From: Flavobacterium sp.
Lineage (GTDB): Bacteria; Bacteroidota; Bacteroidia; Flavobacteriales; Flavobacteriaceae
Length of the DNA: 39,303 bases
NCBI GenBank assembly: GCA_020048955.1
Contig: JAIFLT010000195.1
Span: forward strand, 1 to 39,303
Direction of reading: 5' to 3'
How positions within the stretch are numbered: the first letter of the stretch is position 1; each line of letters opens with the position of its first letter. Shown in pieces: positions 8,189 through 16,384 of this stretch. The notes under the pieces are model-generated. The model had not been told where the DNA came from. It saw only the letters and a list, made by a program, of their open reading frames with translations, and searched no databases. Position numbers and translations under genes: made by a program.

Positions 8189-8950
8189 TTATCTGAATAT
8201 TTCTTCAAAAAATACTTTCATTGCTTCCCAAGAACGCATTGCTGCTTTTTCGTTGTAAGCAGCGCCTTTGCTATTGTCATTTCCGGCATCTTTGTGAGTG
8301 AATGCGTGAACAGAATTAGCATAATAAACCATTTGCCAATCGGCTTTTGCAGTTCTCATTTCGTCTTGAAAAGCTTTGATTTCAGTTTCAGGAACATAAA
8401 AATCATCGGCACCATGAAGAACTAAAACTTTGGTTTTGATGGGTTCAATTGTTCTTGACGCATCTCTGCCTAATCCTCCATGAAAAGATACAACACCTCT
8501 AACATTCATGTTTGTTCTTGCAGCTTCAATAGCTCCTGTTCCTCCAAAGCAATAACCAATAACTGCAATTTTATCAGGGTTTGCACCTTGTTTTATTAGT
8601 TCGCTCAAAGCTAATTGAATTCTTTTTTGGTATTCTTTGATATTTGATTTGTAAAAACCAGCCAATTTTCCGGCCTCACTTGGATTTGTTGGTCTTTTAT
8701 CAACTCCGTATAGGTCTGCAACGAATGTTAGATATCCTAGTTTTGCTAATTCAGCAGCATTCTCTTTTGCATTATTATCAATTCCCATCCAAGCTGGCAG
8801 AAGTAAAACGGCATTACCATTAGCAATTTTCTTTTCAGGAACTGAAACTATGCCTTCTAATTTTTGATTTTCATCGTTGTAAGAAACAGTTTGTTGGGCT
8901 TGTGAACTAATCATTGTAAGAGCAAAAAGAAATAGAGATAGATTTTTCAT
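8189..8950 (-). CDS. Exported dienelactone hydrolase family protein
   Basis: A 253-residue alpha/beta hydrolase with a signal peptide (MKNLSLFLFALTMISSQAQQ). The nucleophile elbow is GYCFGG with Cys134, as in dienelactone hydrolases, which use Cys-Asp-His instead of Ser. The acid is in LHGADDFYVP and the histidine in NSVHAFTHKDAGND, in the right order. The signal peptide suggests a periplasmic enzyme, unlike the cytoplasmic enzymes of chloroaromatic breakdown, so the substrate is probably different and unknown. It is followed convergently by the membrane protein gene. A TACTTTTG -7 box lies at 8975-8968, just upstream of the start. Confidence 0.88.
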   Translation of the reverse strand: MKNLSLFLFALTMISSQAQQTVSYNDENQKLEGIVSVPEKKIANGNAVLLLPAWMGIDNNAKENAAELAKLGYLTFVADLYGVDKRPTNPSEAGKLAGFYKSNIKEYQKRIQLALSELIKQGANPDKIAVIGYCFGGTGAIEAARTNMNVRGVVSFHGGLGRDASRTIEPIKTKVLVLHGADDFYVPETEIKAFQDEMRTAKADWQMVYYANSVHAFTHKDAGNDNSKGAAYNEKAAMRSWEAMKVFFEEIFR

Positions 8951-8967
8951 GGTTGATTATTTTTATA

Positions 8968-8975
8968 CAAAAGTA
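8968..8975 (-). promoter_or_regulatory. Putative -7 element of the dienelactone hydrolase gene
   Basis: On the minus strand this reads TACTTTTG, an exact TAnnTTTG match, 17 nt upstream of the start codon. No TTG at standard spacing is present, so support is partial. Confidence 0.4.
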
Positions 8976-9013
8976 ATTTTTTGAATTAGTTTATGAATTA
9001 AAACAAATCATAA

Positions 9014-9811
9014 TTATTTAATAATAAATTTACCTCGTTCACTATCAAATTGTATGTTTTCATCCTTAAAAAGGGTATTAAAAACTCCTTTTGAAATTAA
9101 ATTACAAGGTTCATCTTGAACTACAAAATCCTCTGTCATAACTATCATTTCATCAGATAATTGAATCGCTAAATCGATATCATGAGTTGAAAATAAAATA
9201 CATTTATTCGATTCAAAAGCAAGTTTTTTTAATAATTTGAACAACGATACTTTATGAAACAAATCTAAGTGTGTTGAAGGTTCATCAAGAATAATTAAAG
9301 GTGTATCTTGGGCTAAAGCTCTTGCTACAAGTACATTTTGAAATTGTCCGTCACTTATTTCGTAATATTTTTTAGTAGCTAAATGTTCAATTTGAGTTAA
9401 ATGAATAGCCTCATTTACTTTCTCAAAGTCTTCAGAAGTTAATTTTCCTATCCAGTTGGTGTAAGGTTGTCTTCCTAGAGCAATTAGTTCAAAAACAGTC
9501 AAGTTGCTTGGAGGTAATTTTTCTGTTAAAACTAAACTCAAACTTTTTGCTAAATCTGCTTGATTAGTGTTTTTAAGGTCTATATCATTTAAATAAATTG
9601 TACCCTCTAATGGTTTTTTAAGTCCAGAAAGCGTTCTTAAAAGGGTTGATTTACCAATTCCATTTTCGCCAATTAAAGCAATTAGTTTTCCTTCTTGTAG
9701 TTTCAAGTTGAGATTTATAGCAATAACATGTTCTGTCGATTTAGAGTGATATCCAATCGAAAGATTTTTGGTAGTAATTATGTTTTTGTTATTGCTCATT
9801 TTTTCTATCAT
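9014..9811 (-). CDS. btuD: ABC transporter ATPase, vitamin B12 importer
   Basis: A 265-residue ATPase of the FecE/BtuD type. The Walker A motif is GENGIGKSTLLRT, the signature sequence is altered to EISDGQFQNVLVARALAQDTP, Walker B is LIILDEPSTHLDL, and the switch histidine is in LFSTHDIDLA. It couples ATP hydrolysis to import through the permease encoded 1 nt upstream. Iron-siderophore, haem and cobalamin importers share this fold. I favour B12 because the operon also encodes a BtuF-like binding protein and faces a riboswitch-controlled B12 receptor gene. The start at 9811 is as given; M5 (MSNNKN) is an alternative. It is the last gene of btuF-btuC-btuD. Confidence 0.85.
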   Translation of the reverse strand: MIEKMSNNKNIITTKNLSIGYHSKSTEHVIAINLNLKLQEGKLIALIGENGIGKSTLLRTLSGLKKPLEGTIYLNDIDLKNTNQADLAKSLSLVLTEKLPPSNLTVFELIALGRQPYTNWIGKLTSEDFEKVNEAIHLTQIEHLATKKYYEISDGQFQNVLVARALAQDTPLIILDEPSTHLDLFHKVSLFKLLKKLAFESNKCILFSTHDIDLAIQLSDEMIVMTEDFVVQDEPCNLISKGVFNTLFKDENIQFDSERGKFIIK

Positions 9812-9812
9812 T

Positions 9813-10841
9813 TTAAACCAGTCGATTCTTTCTAACCAACAACCAAATTACAATTGGAGCGCCAACGATTGAAGTTATTGCATTTATAGGCAATGTGAAA
9901 TCAAATCCGGGCATTTGTGAAACCATATCACAAAAAAGCATAATAATGGCTCCAATTAGTATAGTACTCCAAAATAAAACTAAATGATTACTTGTTTGAA
10001 AAATTAATTTTGATAAGTGTGGCACTGCTAGTCCTATAAAAGCAATTGGTCCTGCAAAAGCTGTGATGCTTCCGGCTAAAATACTTGTGGCAAGAATAAT
10101 CATTCTTCTTGATTTTTTAATATTTAAACCCAAACTCTTGGCGTAATTTTCACCCAATAGTAAACCATCTAAAGATTTTATTGAAAATAAACTTATTAAC
10201 AGTCCAATTGTAACAGCAATAAATAATATAAGTATGTTTTGCCATGAAATATTGCCAATGCTTCCCATGCTCCAAAAAGTAAATTTTTGCAATTTTTCTG
10301 CTGAACTAAAATAGGTTAAAACAGAAACTATGGCGCTTGCAAAACTACTAAACATCAAACCTGCAATCAAAATGGTCATGGTGTCGCGCAAGAATTTTGA
10401 GATAGATAACACCAAGAGTAATACCATAAAACTGCCCAAACACGAAGCCAAAATAATTCCGTAGGAAGACAATAAAAAATCGGCTAATGATAGTGGCAAT
10501 ATTCCAGCACCAAGAATTACAAAAGCTACACCCAAACTCGAACCCGAACTCAATCCCAAAACATAAGGTCCAGCTAATGGATTTCTAAATAAGGTTTGCA
10601 TCAATAAACCCGAAATGGATAATCCAATTCCAACTAAAATGGCAGTTATTGCTTTAGGAAGTCTAAAGTTTATGATGATGTATTCCCAAGTTTCTTTGCT
10701 AGCAGGTGAGCCAAAAAGACTTTTGATTACTTCTTTAAAAGGAATGGCAACTTGTCCTAAACTGATGTTCAATAACAGTGCTAAAACCAATAGCAATGTG
10801 AGAGATAAAAAGAGTAAAGAATTTCGTTTTTGTGTTTTCAA
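9813..10841 (-). CDS. btuC: FecCD-family permease of the B12 importer
   Basis: A 342-residue integral membrane protein with about ten hydrophobic segments, the normal size and layout of BtuC/FecCD permeases. Family motifs include FRLPKAITAILVGIGLSISGLLMQTLFRNPLAGPYVLG in the first third and AGPIAFIGLAVPHLSKLIF near the ATPase-coupling loop. It should form a homodimeric channel with the ATPase and receive substrate from the binding lipoprotein. It is separated by 2 nt from the upstream btuF stop and by 1 nt from btuD. The cobalamin substrate is inferred from context; the sequence alone would also fit an iron-chelate importer. Confidence 0.87.
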   Translation of the reverse strand: MKTQKRNSLLFLSLTLLLVLALLLNISLGQVAIPFKEVIKSLFGSPASKETWEYIIINFRLPKAITAILVGIGLSISGLLMQTLFRNPLAGPYVLGLSSGSSLGVAFVILGAGILPLSLADFLLSSYGIILASCLGSFMVLLLVLSISKFLRDTMTILIAGLMFSSFASAIVSVLTYFSSAEKLQKFTFWSMGSIGNISWQNILILFIAVTIGLLISLFSIKSLDGLLLGENYAKSLGLNIKKSRRMIILATSILAGSITAFAGPIAFIGLAVPHLSKLIFQTSNHLVLFWSTILIGAIIMLFCDMVSQMPGFDFTLPINAITSIVGAPIVIWLLVRKNRLV

Positions 10842-10843
10842 AT

Positions 10844-11980
10844 TTACCTTAATTTTTCAAAAAAGAACGGTTTGTAACCAGTCAATAATTCGGGATGTAC
10901 TATTTTAACGATATCTTTTAGGACAATATCGGGACGATTTGGCGCCAATTCATAGTATAAAACACCGCCTGTTTTCCCTTTTCTTCCACTAAACGAATAT
11001 ACCTTTTTATTTTTAAATGCACTAAATTGTGCATAATGTGGATTAGCATCTGTCATTTCCTTCAAAGAAGCAAATTGTCCTGATGTTATCCATAAATCGG
11101 CTTCTTTTGCTTTTTCTAAAACAGTTTCAAATGATAACGATAAACTTCCTGTGCCAGTTGTCTCTGCCCACAAATAGTTGCCTTTAGCCTCTTTTAATAA
11201 TTGACAACCCCAACTCGTACCTTGTGGTAAATACCATTTATCTTCAAACATATCACCAGCTAATATTGTTGGATTTGTGGTTGCTCTTTTTGCAATTTCT
11301 AATGTTTTTAAATAGTCTTTTTCTATTTTAGTGAATATTTTATTAGCCAATTCTTGTTTGCCATATAATGCTCCAAAAAACTTAATCCATTCTGCTTTTC
11401 CCAGAGGAGTTTGCTCGTTCCAATCGCCATTTAGCAAGACTTTTAAACCATTTTTTTCAAAATTATCTAAGGTCGGATTGCTATTGTCTAATCCATACCC
11501 TATGATAACCTCAGGTTGTAAATCAATAAGAACTTCGGTGTTCAAGGATTGATTGGTTCCTAATTCTTTTATCTTTTTAGCATCGATTAAGGCACGAACT
11601 TTTTCAGATGAAATATAATTCAAATTTGGAAATCCAAGTAATGATTTTTCTTCTCCAAGCATTTCCAAGGAAGGAATGTGAGTGGTAGAAGTAACCACAA
11701 TATTTTTTATAGGAACATTTATTGTGAGGTTGTTTTTTAGAGAATCTGGAACAATTCCGTTTCTCTCTTTAAGAATGTAAGTATAAGTTTTATTTGCTTC
11801 TGGCCAAGGATTAGAAACCTTTACAATTGAAAAACCGTCATAGTTTATAATCGAAAACCCTTTGGCATATTTAACTTCGTTTACTGGAATTATTATTTCA
11901 GAATTGTTAACTTCTTTTTTGCATTGCACAAAGCCTAAAACAAATAGTAATGAAAAGAAAGATTTTAAATAACGTAACAT
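10844..11980 (-). CDS. btuF: Substrate-binding lipoprotein of the B12 importer
   Basis: A 378-residue lipoprotein with lipobox cysteine near residue 20 (FVQCKKE) and a class III periplasmic binding protein fold. The N-lobe contains KNIVVTSTTHIPSLEMLGEEKSLLGFPN and TEVLIDLQPEVIIGYG, the hinge helix follows, and the C-lobe includes ADLWITSGQFASLKEM. Such proteins bind cobalamin or iron chelates; the neighbouring riboswitch-controlled receptor makes cobalamin the better guess. It heads the btuFCD operon. A TACTTTTG box at 12000-11993 lies 13 nt upstream of the start, but there is no room for a cobalamin riboswitch, so this operon is apparently not under the same RNA control as btuB. Confidence 0.83.
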   Translation of the reverse strand: MLRYLKSFFSLLFVLGFVQCKKEVNNSEIIIPVNEVKYAKGFSIINYDGFSIVKVSNPWPEANKTYTYILKERNGIVPDSLKNNLTINVPIKNIVVTSTTHIPSLEMLGEEKSLLGFPNLNYISSEKVRALIDAKKIKELGTNQSLNTEVLIDLQPEVIIGYGLDNSNPTLDNFEKNGLKVLLNGDWNEQTPLGKAEWIKFFGALYGKQELANKIFTKIEKDYLKTLEIAKRATTNPTILAGDMFEDKWYLPQGTSWGCQLLKEAKGNYLWAETTGTGSLSLSFETVLEKAKEADLWITSGQFASLKEMTDANPHYAQFSAFKNKKVYSFSGRKGKTGGVLYYELAPNRPDIVLKDIVKIVHPELLTGYKPFFFEKLR

Positions 11981-11992
11981 GAATTTTTTTTA

Positions 11993-12000
11993 CAAAAGTA
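11993..12000 (-). promoter_or_regulatory. Putative -7 element of the btuFCD operon
   Basis: The minus strand reads TACTTTTG, an exact TAnnTTTG match, directly upstream of btuF. A TTTG lies 14 nt further upstream, shorter than the usual 17-20, so the promoter is only moderately supported. Confidence 0.4.
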
Positions 12001-12065
12001 AAACAATGTTTTTACAAATTGACTTTTGTGTAACATTTGATGCAAAATCAGATTGTAAAGCATAG

Positions 12066-12073
12066 TAACTTTG
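12066..12073 (+). promoter_or_regulatory. Putative -7 element of the small membrane protein gene
   Basis: TAACTTTG matches TAnnTTTG and lies 15 nt before the ATG of the 38-residue ORF, divergent from the btuF promoter. No well-spaced TTG is visible. Confidence 0.4.
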
Positions 12074-12088
12074 ACAAAAATTAAAATC

Positions 12089-12205
12089 ATGAGAGATAAT
12101 TCAAATACTTTTATGTACCTAGTTGGTGGAATTATTCTACTTCACTTTGTAGTTGGATTTGTTTGGTTGATATTCAAATTTTCTAAAAAGAAAGACGATA
12201 AATAA
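12089..12205 (+). CDS. Small single-pass membrane protein, 38 aa
   Basis: A short ORF missed by the track. It encodes 38 residues beginning MRDNSNTFMYLVGG. One hydrophobic segment (about residues 9-28, ending GFVWLIF) is followed by a basic and acidic tail KFSKKKDDK. This matches a genuine small membrane protein with the positive end inside. A TAACTTTG box stands just upstream, and a hairpin lies about 60 nt downstream. No family is recognised. It is the only gene candidate in the 330-nt interval between btuF and the next T9SS protein gene. Confidence 0.6.
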   Translation: MRDNSNTFMYLVGGIILLHFVVGFVWLIFKFSKKKDDK

Positions 12206-12221
12206 TACCATTAATATTTAT

Positions 12222-12309
12222 AAAATAGTCCAATAGCATGAGGTATAATGCCGATATAGTATGAAAATAGTCCAATTTTATTGGACTATATTGAATACAT
12301 AATCGGTAT
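12222..12309. repeat. ATAGTCCAAT repeat cluster with hairpin, weak terminator
   Basis: The 13-mer AAAATAGTCCAAT occurs at 12222-12234 and 12264-12276. The second copy pairs with ATTGGACTAT at 12280-12289 as a perfect 10-bp stem with a TTT loop. An outer pairing of CCGAT with ATCGG near 12251 and 12302 could extend it. The hairpin lies between convergent genes and probably ends the T9SS protein transcript, although the T-run is short. Confidence 0.6.
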
Positions 12310-12313
12310 AAAC

Positions 12314-13207
12314 TTACTTTTTAATTAATTTAATAGTTCCACTTTGACCATTTTCTAATTGAAGGTTTAAAAAATAAATTCCTGAATTTAATTGTGATGC
12401 AATAGTATCAAGTTCATTTTTGGAAGTTGTTGCAATTACAAGTTTTCCAGAAATATCAACAAGAGAATAGTTCAAAATTGTTTCTTCAGTAGGAATATCA
12501 AAATTACTTGAAAATGGATTTGGAGAAACAACCATTTTTTCAGAACTAAAACTAGGATTATGCAACAAGTGTGCAACTCCAGTGTAAAAATAATTGGAAT
12601 TCATTGTAGCATTAGGTTGTATAAAATTGTTAATTAACAAAGCATTAGTCAATTCTCCAATATTACAATCACAAAATAAATCATAATACCATGCTTGAGA
12701 AGTATTGTTTACGAAATTTTCGTAATGATATACATTATAGGTTTGAAATAACTGATTTAAAATAGCGCTGTTTGTCGTAATAACATTATTAGATATTCCT
12801 GTCGGAATTCCAATTGTTGGATCGGTTAATTTAAAACTTACAATATCTGAAAATTTCTGCTGCTCAGGACTAATATTTACTTTTTCAATTACACTTGAAT
12901 AGTTTGATAAATCAGAAACTAATTGTGAAATATTGCAGTTTAAACAATCTATCATCTTATATTTATAATAATTTTGTTGTCCATTTATAATCGGTCTTCC
13001 AAGTCCATCATAATATTCAATTACATTATAATTTGATAAAATTTGGTTTAAACCTGCATCATTTGAATTTATGCCAGAACTACCCAATGGCGTAGTATAA
13101 TAATTAACACTGCCAATATTTGCATCAACTAATTTAATTTGTATGGTTTGAGGTTGAGCAAAACTGAAATTGTAGAGAAATAATAATAAAAGTAATAGTT
13201 TTTTCAT
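12314..13207 (-). CDS. Secreted protein with T9SS type A sorting domain and internal duplication
   Basis: The track begins at 13237, but the ATG at 13207 gives a clean signal peptide (MKKLLLLLLFLYNFSFAQ), so I take 297 residues. The last 75 residues (VVSPNPFSSNFDIPTEE to SGTIKLIKK) are a type A sorting domain for type IX secretion. The body contains two related units, each with YNVxxYxx, then a YY pair, then a Cys-x-Cys or CxxC segment (MIDCLNCNISQL and LFCDCNIGEL). No known domain is recognised and the function is open. An inverted repeat GTTTG-N6-CAAAC lies about 60 nt upstream. The gene is divergent from the riboswitch-controlled btuB. Confidence 0.8.
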   Translation of the reverse strand: MKKLLLLLLFLYNFSFAQPQTIQIKLVDANIGSVNYYTTPLGSSGINSNDAGLNQILSNYNVIEYYDGLGRPIINGQQNYYKYKMIDCLNCNISQLVSDLSNYSSVIEKVNISPEQQKFSDIVSFKLTDPTIGIPTGISNNVITTNSAILNQLFQTYNVYHYENFVNNTSQAWYYDLFCDCNIGELTNALLINNFIQPNATMNSNYFYTGVAHLLHNPSFSSEKMVVSPNPFSSNFDIPTEETILNYSLVDISGKLVIATTSKNELDTIASQLNSGIYFLNLQLENGQSGTIKLIKK

Positions 13208-13356
13208 ATAGGTAAAATTAGATTTGTTAGCGGTCATATATGGTATCGCATTTATTTATTTGTGTTTGTTTACACAAACGTTTTGTTGGTTGCGATTTCA
13301 TAATCAGAGGTTTAAATCAATTACGAAGTTACAATAATTTATTTGTAATTAATTAG

Positions 13357-13388
13357 TTTGTCAAATGGTTTTTAAAAAATTACCTTTG
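13357..13388 (+). promoter_or_regulatory. Promoter of the riboswitch-btuB transcript
   Basis: TTTG at 13357-13360, then 20 nt, then TACCTTTG at 13381-13388: both elements of a Bacteroidetes housekeeping promoter at standard spacing. The predicted start, near 13393, falls just before the first conserved part of the cobalamin riboswitch. Confidence 0.75.
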
Positions 13389-13394
13389 CACTCG

Positions 13395-13695
13395 TATTTC
13401 GGTTGTGACTTTGATTTTTTTCAGAGAAACATTAAAAGGGAATTTGGTAACAGATTTCAGATTTTCAGTTAGCCGATTAAAAATCTAATAGCTAAATCTA
13501 ATATCTAAAATCCAAAGCTGTACCCGCAACTGTATGCTATAAAGCTTGTTGTTATCTACAAAGCCATTGTTTGAATATTTTGGAACGAAGAATTTTTGAT
13601 TAAGACTTTAAAATCCTAAATCTAAAAAATCCTAAATCCTTAATCTAAAATGAGAAGGCAAACAACAAGACGCAAGCCAGGAGACCTGCCCTATA
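13395..13695 (+). ncRNA. Cobalamin riboswitch controlling btuB
   Basis: The conserved core of the AdoCbl/cobalamin aptamer is readable in order: TTAAAAGGGAATTTGGT near 13432, CCAAAGCTGTACCCGCAACTGTATG near 13512-13536, and the B12 box AGCCAGGAGACCTGCC at 13675-13690. CTTGTTGTT (13545-13553) pairs perfectly with AACAACAAG (13661-13669), closing a long variable arm. Two arms are enlarged by A+T-rich micro-repeats built on ATCTAA. High cobalamin should lower expression of the receptor gene. A hairpin CAAAC/GTTTG lies downstream at 13706-13729, but I see no clear terminator with a T-run, so control may be translational. Ends are approximate. Confidence 0.93.
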
Positions 13696-13788
13696 CATTG
13701 AGTATCAAACTTTCGGGAAAAAAGGTTTGGGTATGGGTAATTCTGTGCTTTTCTCCCATTATTATTAAGTTATTTTTATAACAAAAAA

Positions 13789-15741
13789 ATGAACAAAAAT
13801 TTCTTTCGTATCAGTGCAATTATTGCATTGGTTACAACTTGTGGCTATGCCCAAGAAAAAGATTCTATTAAAGTGAATCAACTTCAAGAAGTAGTAATTT
13901 CGGATACCAAGTTTGCACAAAGCAAAGAAAAATCTGGAAAAGTAATCACAAAAATTACTGCCGAAGAGCTTCAAAAAAAATCGGGACAATCACTCGCAAC
14001 TGTTTTAAGTTCGGTTGCAGGTGTTGAAATTAACGGAAATCAATCAGCCAACGGAAAGAACTTAGGTTATTACATCCGGGGTGGAAAAAATCAACAAGTT
14101 TTAGTTTTAATTGACGGAAATCCTGTAACAGACGCTTCAGGAATTAGTTTTGAATATGACTTGCGTTTGCTTCCTGTAGATCAAGTAGAAAGTATCGAAA
14201 TTATGAAAGGAGCCGCTAGCACACTTTATGGAACAGGCGCTGCTACTGCTGTTATCAATATTGTTCTAAAAAAATCGAGTAAAAAACCACTTCAAGCCAA
14301 TGCTTATGTAACTATTGGTTCCAATAATACTGCGGCTAATAGTAAATATAATGGTCAAGATTTTAATCAAGGTTTTTCTGTAAACGGAACAATAAAAAAA
14401 GTGAATTATTTAGCTTCCATCAACAGCTCTGAATCTGATGGAATGTCTCAAATTGCAGCTCCAGAAAATCAAACCTATGAAAATGACCGATTTTCAAGAG
14501 TTAATTACAGGTCCAAAATTGGTTTTAAAGCTTCAGAAAAATTGACGTTAGATTTTTTTGGAAATTATGATGTGCTAAAAAACGATTATGATTTTTCGTT
14601 TGATAATACAGGTTTCAACGATACTAATTTGAATAAAAGTAAAACAGAACAATTTCGTTTCGGATTTTCACCAAAGTACAAATACAATCGAGGTGAGTTT
14701 ATAGTTAATTCAAGTTTTACAAAGCTGCAACGTGATTACACAGAGTTTAATTCGTGGACAAGTGTTATTGAAAATTCACTTTACGAATCAAGAAGTGTTA
14801 ATTTAGATGCTTTCAATAAATATAAAGTATCCACCGATTTCTTTTTAGTAACCGGAGTAAATTATCAATTTTATGATATGTTGAGTCAAACTCCTTATGC
14901 TACTATTACAAAAGAGGCAACAAAATTCAACATGATTGATCCTTATTTAACAGGAGTTTATACTTCTAATTTTGGATTAAACATTAATGTTGGTACACGA
15001 TTAAACGTTCATAGTGAATATGGAAATCAAGTAGTTTATAACATCAATCCATCATTTAATTTTGGAAAAGAAATTCCGTTAAAATTATTAGTTTCTTATA
15101 GTACAGCTTATGTAACTCCAAGTTTGTATCAATTGTATTCTGAATATGGAAACGCAAAATTAACACCAGAAAAAAATGCAACCGTTGAAGCTGGATTTGA
15201 AGTTGGGTTGTTGGATAAAAAATTGATTTTTAACGCAGTTGCTTTTCACAGAGAACAAGATAATAGTTTCGGATTTTATTTTGACAATGTAACATTTGAT
15301 TCGTATTATATTAATATAGAAGGAATTAATAAAGCAAAAGGTATTGAAACTGAGTTGAGTTATGTTTTAAACAATAAGTTTAAACTAAACGCCAACTATA
15401 CCTTTACGCAAGTAGATAAAAATTTAGATCGATTAATTCCAAAACATAAAGCTAATGCTTCTTTAGATTATTTTGCTTCAAATAGATTATTTTTCAATAT
15501 AAATTATCAATTCTTAGATGGCAGAAAAGATGTTTATTTTGACGGAACTACATTTGGAACAGCATCTGTAAAATTAGGTTCTTATCAATTGGTTAATGCT
15601 CTTGTAAAGTATGAATTGGTAAAAAACAGATTGTCCATTTTTGGAGCAGCAACTAATATTTTAAATGAAGACTTTACAGAAAATATTGGATATGCAACTC
15701 GTGGAAGAAACTTTAGATTAGGATTGAATATTAATTTATAA
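13789..15741 (+). CDS. btuB: TonB-dependent outer membrane receptor for vitamin B12
   Basis: A 650-residue outer membrane receptor. After the signal peptide (MNKNFFRISAIIALVTTCGYAQ) comes the plug domain: QLQEVVISDTKFAQ, SLATVLSSVAGVEINGN, YYIRGGKNQQVLVLIDGNPV and VESIEIMKGAASTLYGTGAATAVINIVLKK. The rest is a 22-strand barrel ending in RNFRLGLNINL, with a terminal hydrophobic residue as expected. About 600 residues is the BtuB size, smaller than SusC-type receptors. The cobalamin substrate is strongly supported by the upstream riboswitch. With btuFCD encoded divergently 1.8 kb away, it forms a complete uptake route. A terminator follows. Confidence 0.92.
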   Translation: MNKNFFRISAIIALVTTCGYAQEKDSIKVNQLQEVVISDTKFAQSKEKSGKVITKITAEELQKKSGQSLATVLSSVAGVEINGNQSANGKNLGYYIRGGKNQQVLVLIDGNPVTDASGISFEYDLRLLPVDQVESIEIMKGAASTLYGTGAATAVINIVLKKSSKKPLQANAYVTIGSNNTAANSKYNGQDFNQGFSVNGTIKKVNYLASINSSESDGMSQIAAPENQTYENDRFSRVNYRSKIGFKASEKLTLDFFGNYDVLKNDYDFSFDNTGFNDTNLNKSKTEQFRFGFSPKYKYNRGEFIVNSSFTKLQRDYTEFNSWTSVIENSLYESRSVNLDAFNKYKVSTDFFLVTGVNYQFYDMLSQTPYATITKEATKFNMIDPYLTGVYTSNFGLNINVGTRLNVHSEYGNQVVYNINPSFNFGKEIPLKLLVSYSTAYVTPSLYQLYSEYGNAKLTPEKNATVEAGFEVGLLDKKLIFNAVAFHREQDNSFGFYFDNVTFDSYYINIEGINKAKGIETELSYVLNNKFKLNANYTFTQVDKNLDRLIPKHKANASLDYFASNRLFFNINYQFLDGRKDVYFDGTTFGTASVKLGSYQLVNALVKYELVKNRLSIFGAATNILNEDFTENIGYATRGRNFRLGLNINL

Positions 15742-15766
15742 GATTTTTTTATGGTTTTGTTTGTAG

Positions 15767-15806
15767 CGCTTTCAGAGGTTTTTTCTTTGAGAGCGTTATT
15801 TTTTTT
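15767..15806 (+). terminator. Terminator of btuB
   Basis: An 11-bp stem, CGCTTTCAGAG with CTTTGAGAGCG including two G-U pairs, a 7-nt loop of mostly T, then TTATTTTTTTT. It ends the riboswitch-btuB transcript before the sigma factor operon. Confidence 0.85.
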
Positions 15807-15874
15807 AAAAAAATTAAAGTATCTTGTAACAAAATAAATAATGACTCGTCTTCACTATATAACCAACCAAACAA

Positions 15875-16384
15875 ATGCAACAAAACGAGTTTATAAAGAT
15901 AGTTTCACCATTTAAAGACAAACTCTTTAGATTGGCAAAACGACTACTCGTTAGCACAGAAGAAGCAGAAGATGCAACTCAAGAAGTTCTTGTAAAATTG
16001 TGGATAAAAAACGAAACTCTTTCCCAACTGAAAAGTGTTGAAGCTATGGCAATGACTATGACAAAGAATTATTGTCTAGATCAATTAAAGTCAAAACGAG
16101 CAAGCAACATGACGATTGTTCACAATAATTACACTGACAGTCAGGCGAGTTTGCAACAAAAGTTGGAAGATGAAGATAGTTTGAGTTGGGTTGAAAAAAT
16201 AATTAATGATTTGCCAGAACAGCAAAAGTTAATTATTCAAATGAGAGATATTGAACAATACGAATTTGAAGATATTGCAAAAATTCTTGATATGAGTGAG
16301 GCAACTATTAGAGTAGCACTTTCACGAGCTAGAAAAACGATTAGAGAAATAATGACCAAAACACATAATTATGGCATTGGATAG
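15875..16384 (+). CDS. ECF-type RNA polymerase sigma factor
   Basis: A 169-residue sigma-70 family protein with region 2 (residues 5-75: LFRLAKRLLVSTEEAEDATQEVLVKLW) and region 4 (residues 105-160: DLPEQQKLIIQMRDIEQYEFEDIAKILDMSEATIRVALSRARKTIRE). Regions 1 and 3 are absent, as in extracytoplasmic-function sigma factors. It should recruit RNA polymerase to a small stress or envelope regulon. The next gene overlaps its end by 14 nt and looks like its anti-sigma factor, followed by two DUF4252 genes, all probably in one autoregulated operon. The sensed signal is unknown. Confidence 0.9.
   Translation: MQQNEFIKIVSPFKDKLFRLAKRLLVSTEEAEDATQEVLVKLWIKNETLSQLKSVEAMAMTMTKNYCLDQLKSKRASNMTIVHNNYTDSQASLQQKLEDEDSLSWVEKIINDLPEQQKLIIQMRDIEQYEFEDIAKILDMSEATIRVALSRARKTIREIMTKTHNYGIG

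Noticed and set aside
9014-11980. Siderophore or haem importer
   Set aside because: The proteins would fit, but the adjacent riboswitch-controlled BtuB-type receptor makes cobalamin the simpler reading. I keep some doubt in the confidence values.
11981-12088. Second cobalamin riboswitch before btuF
   Set aside because: The interval is about 100 nt and lacks the B12 box and the GCTG..CCCGC core.
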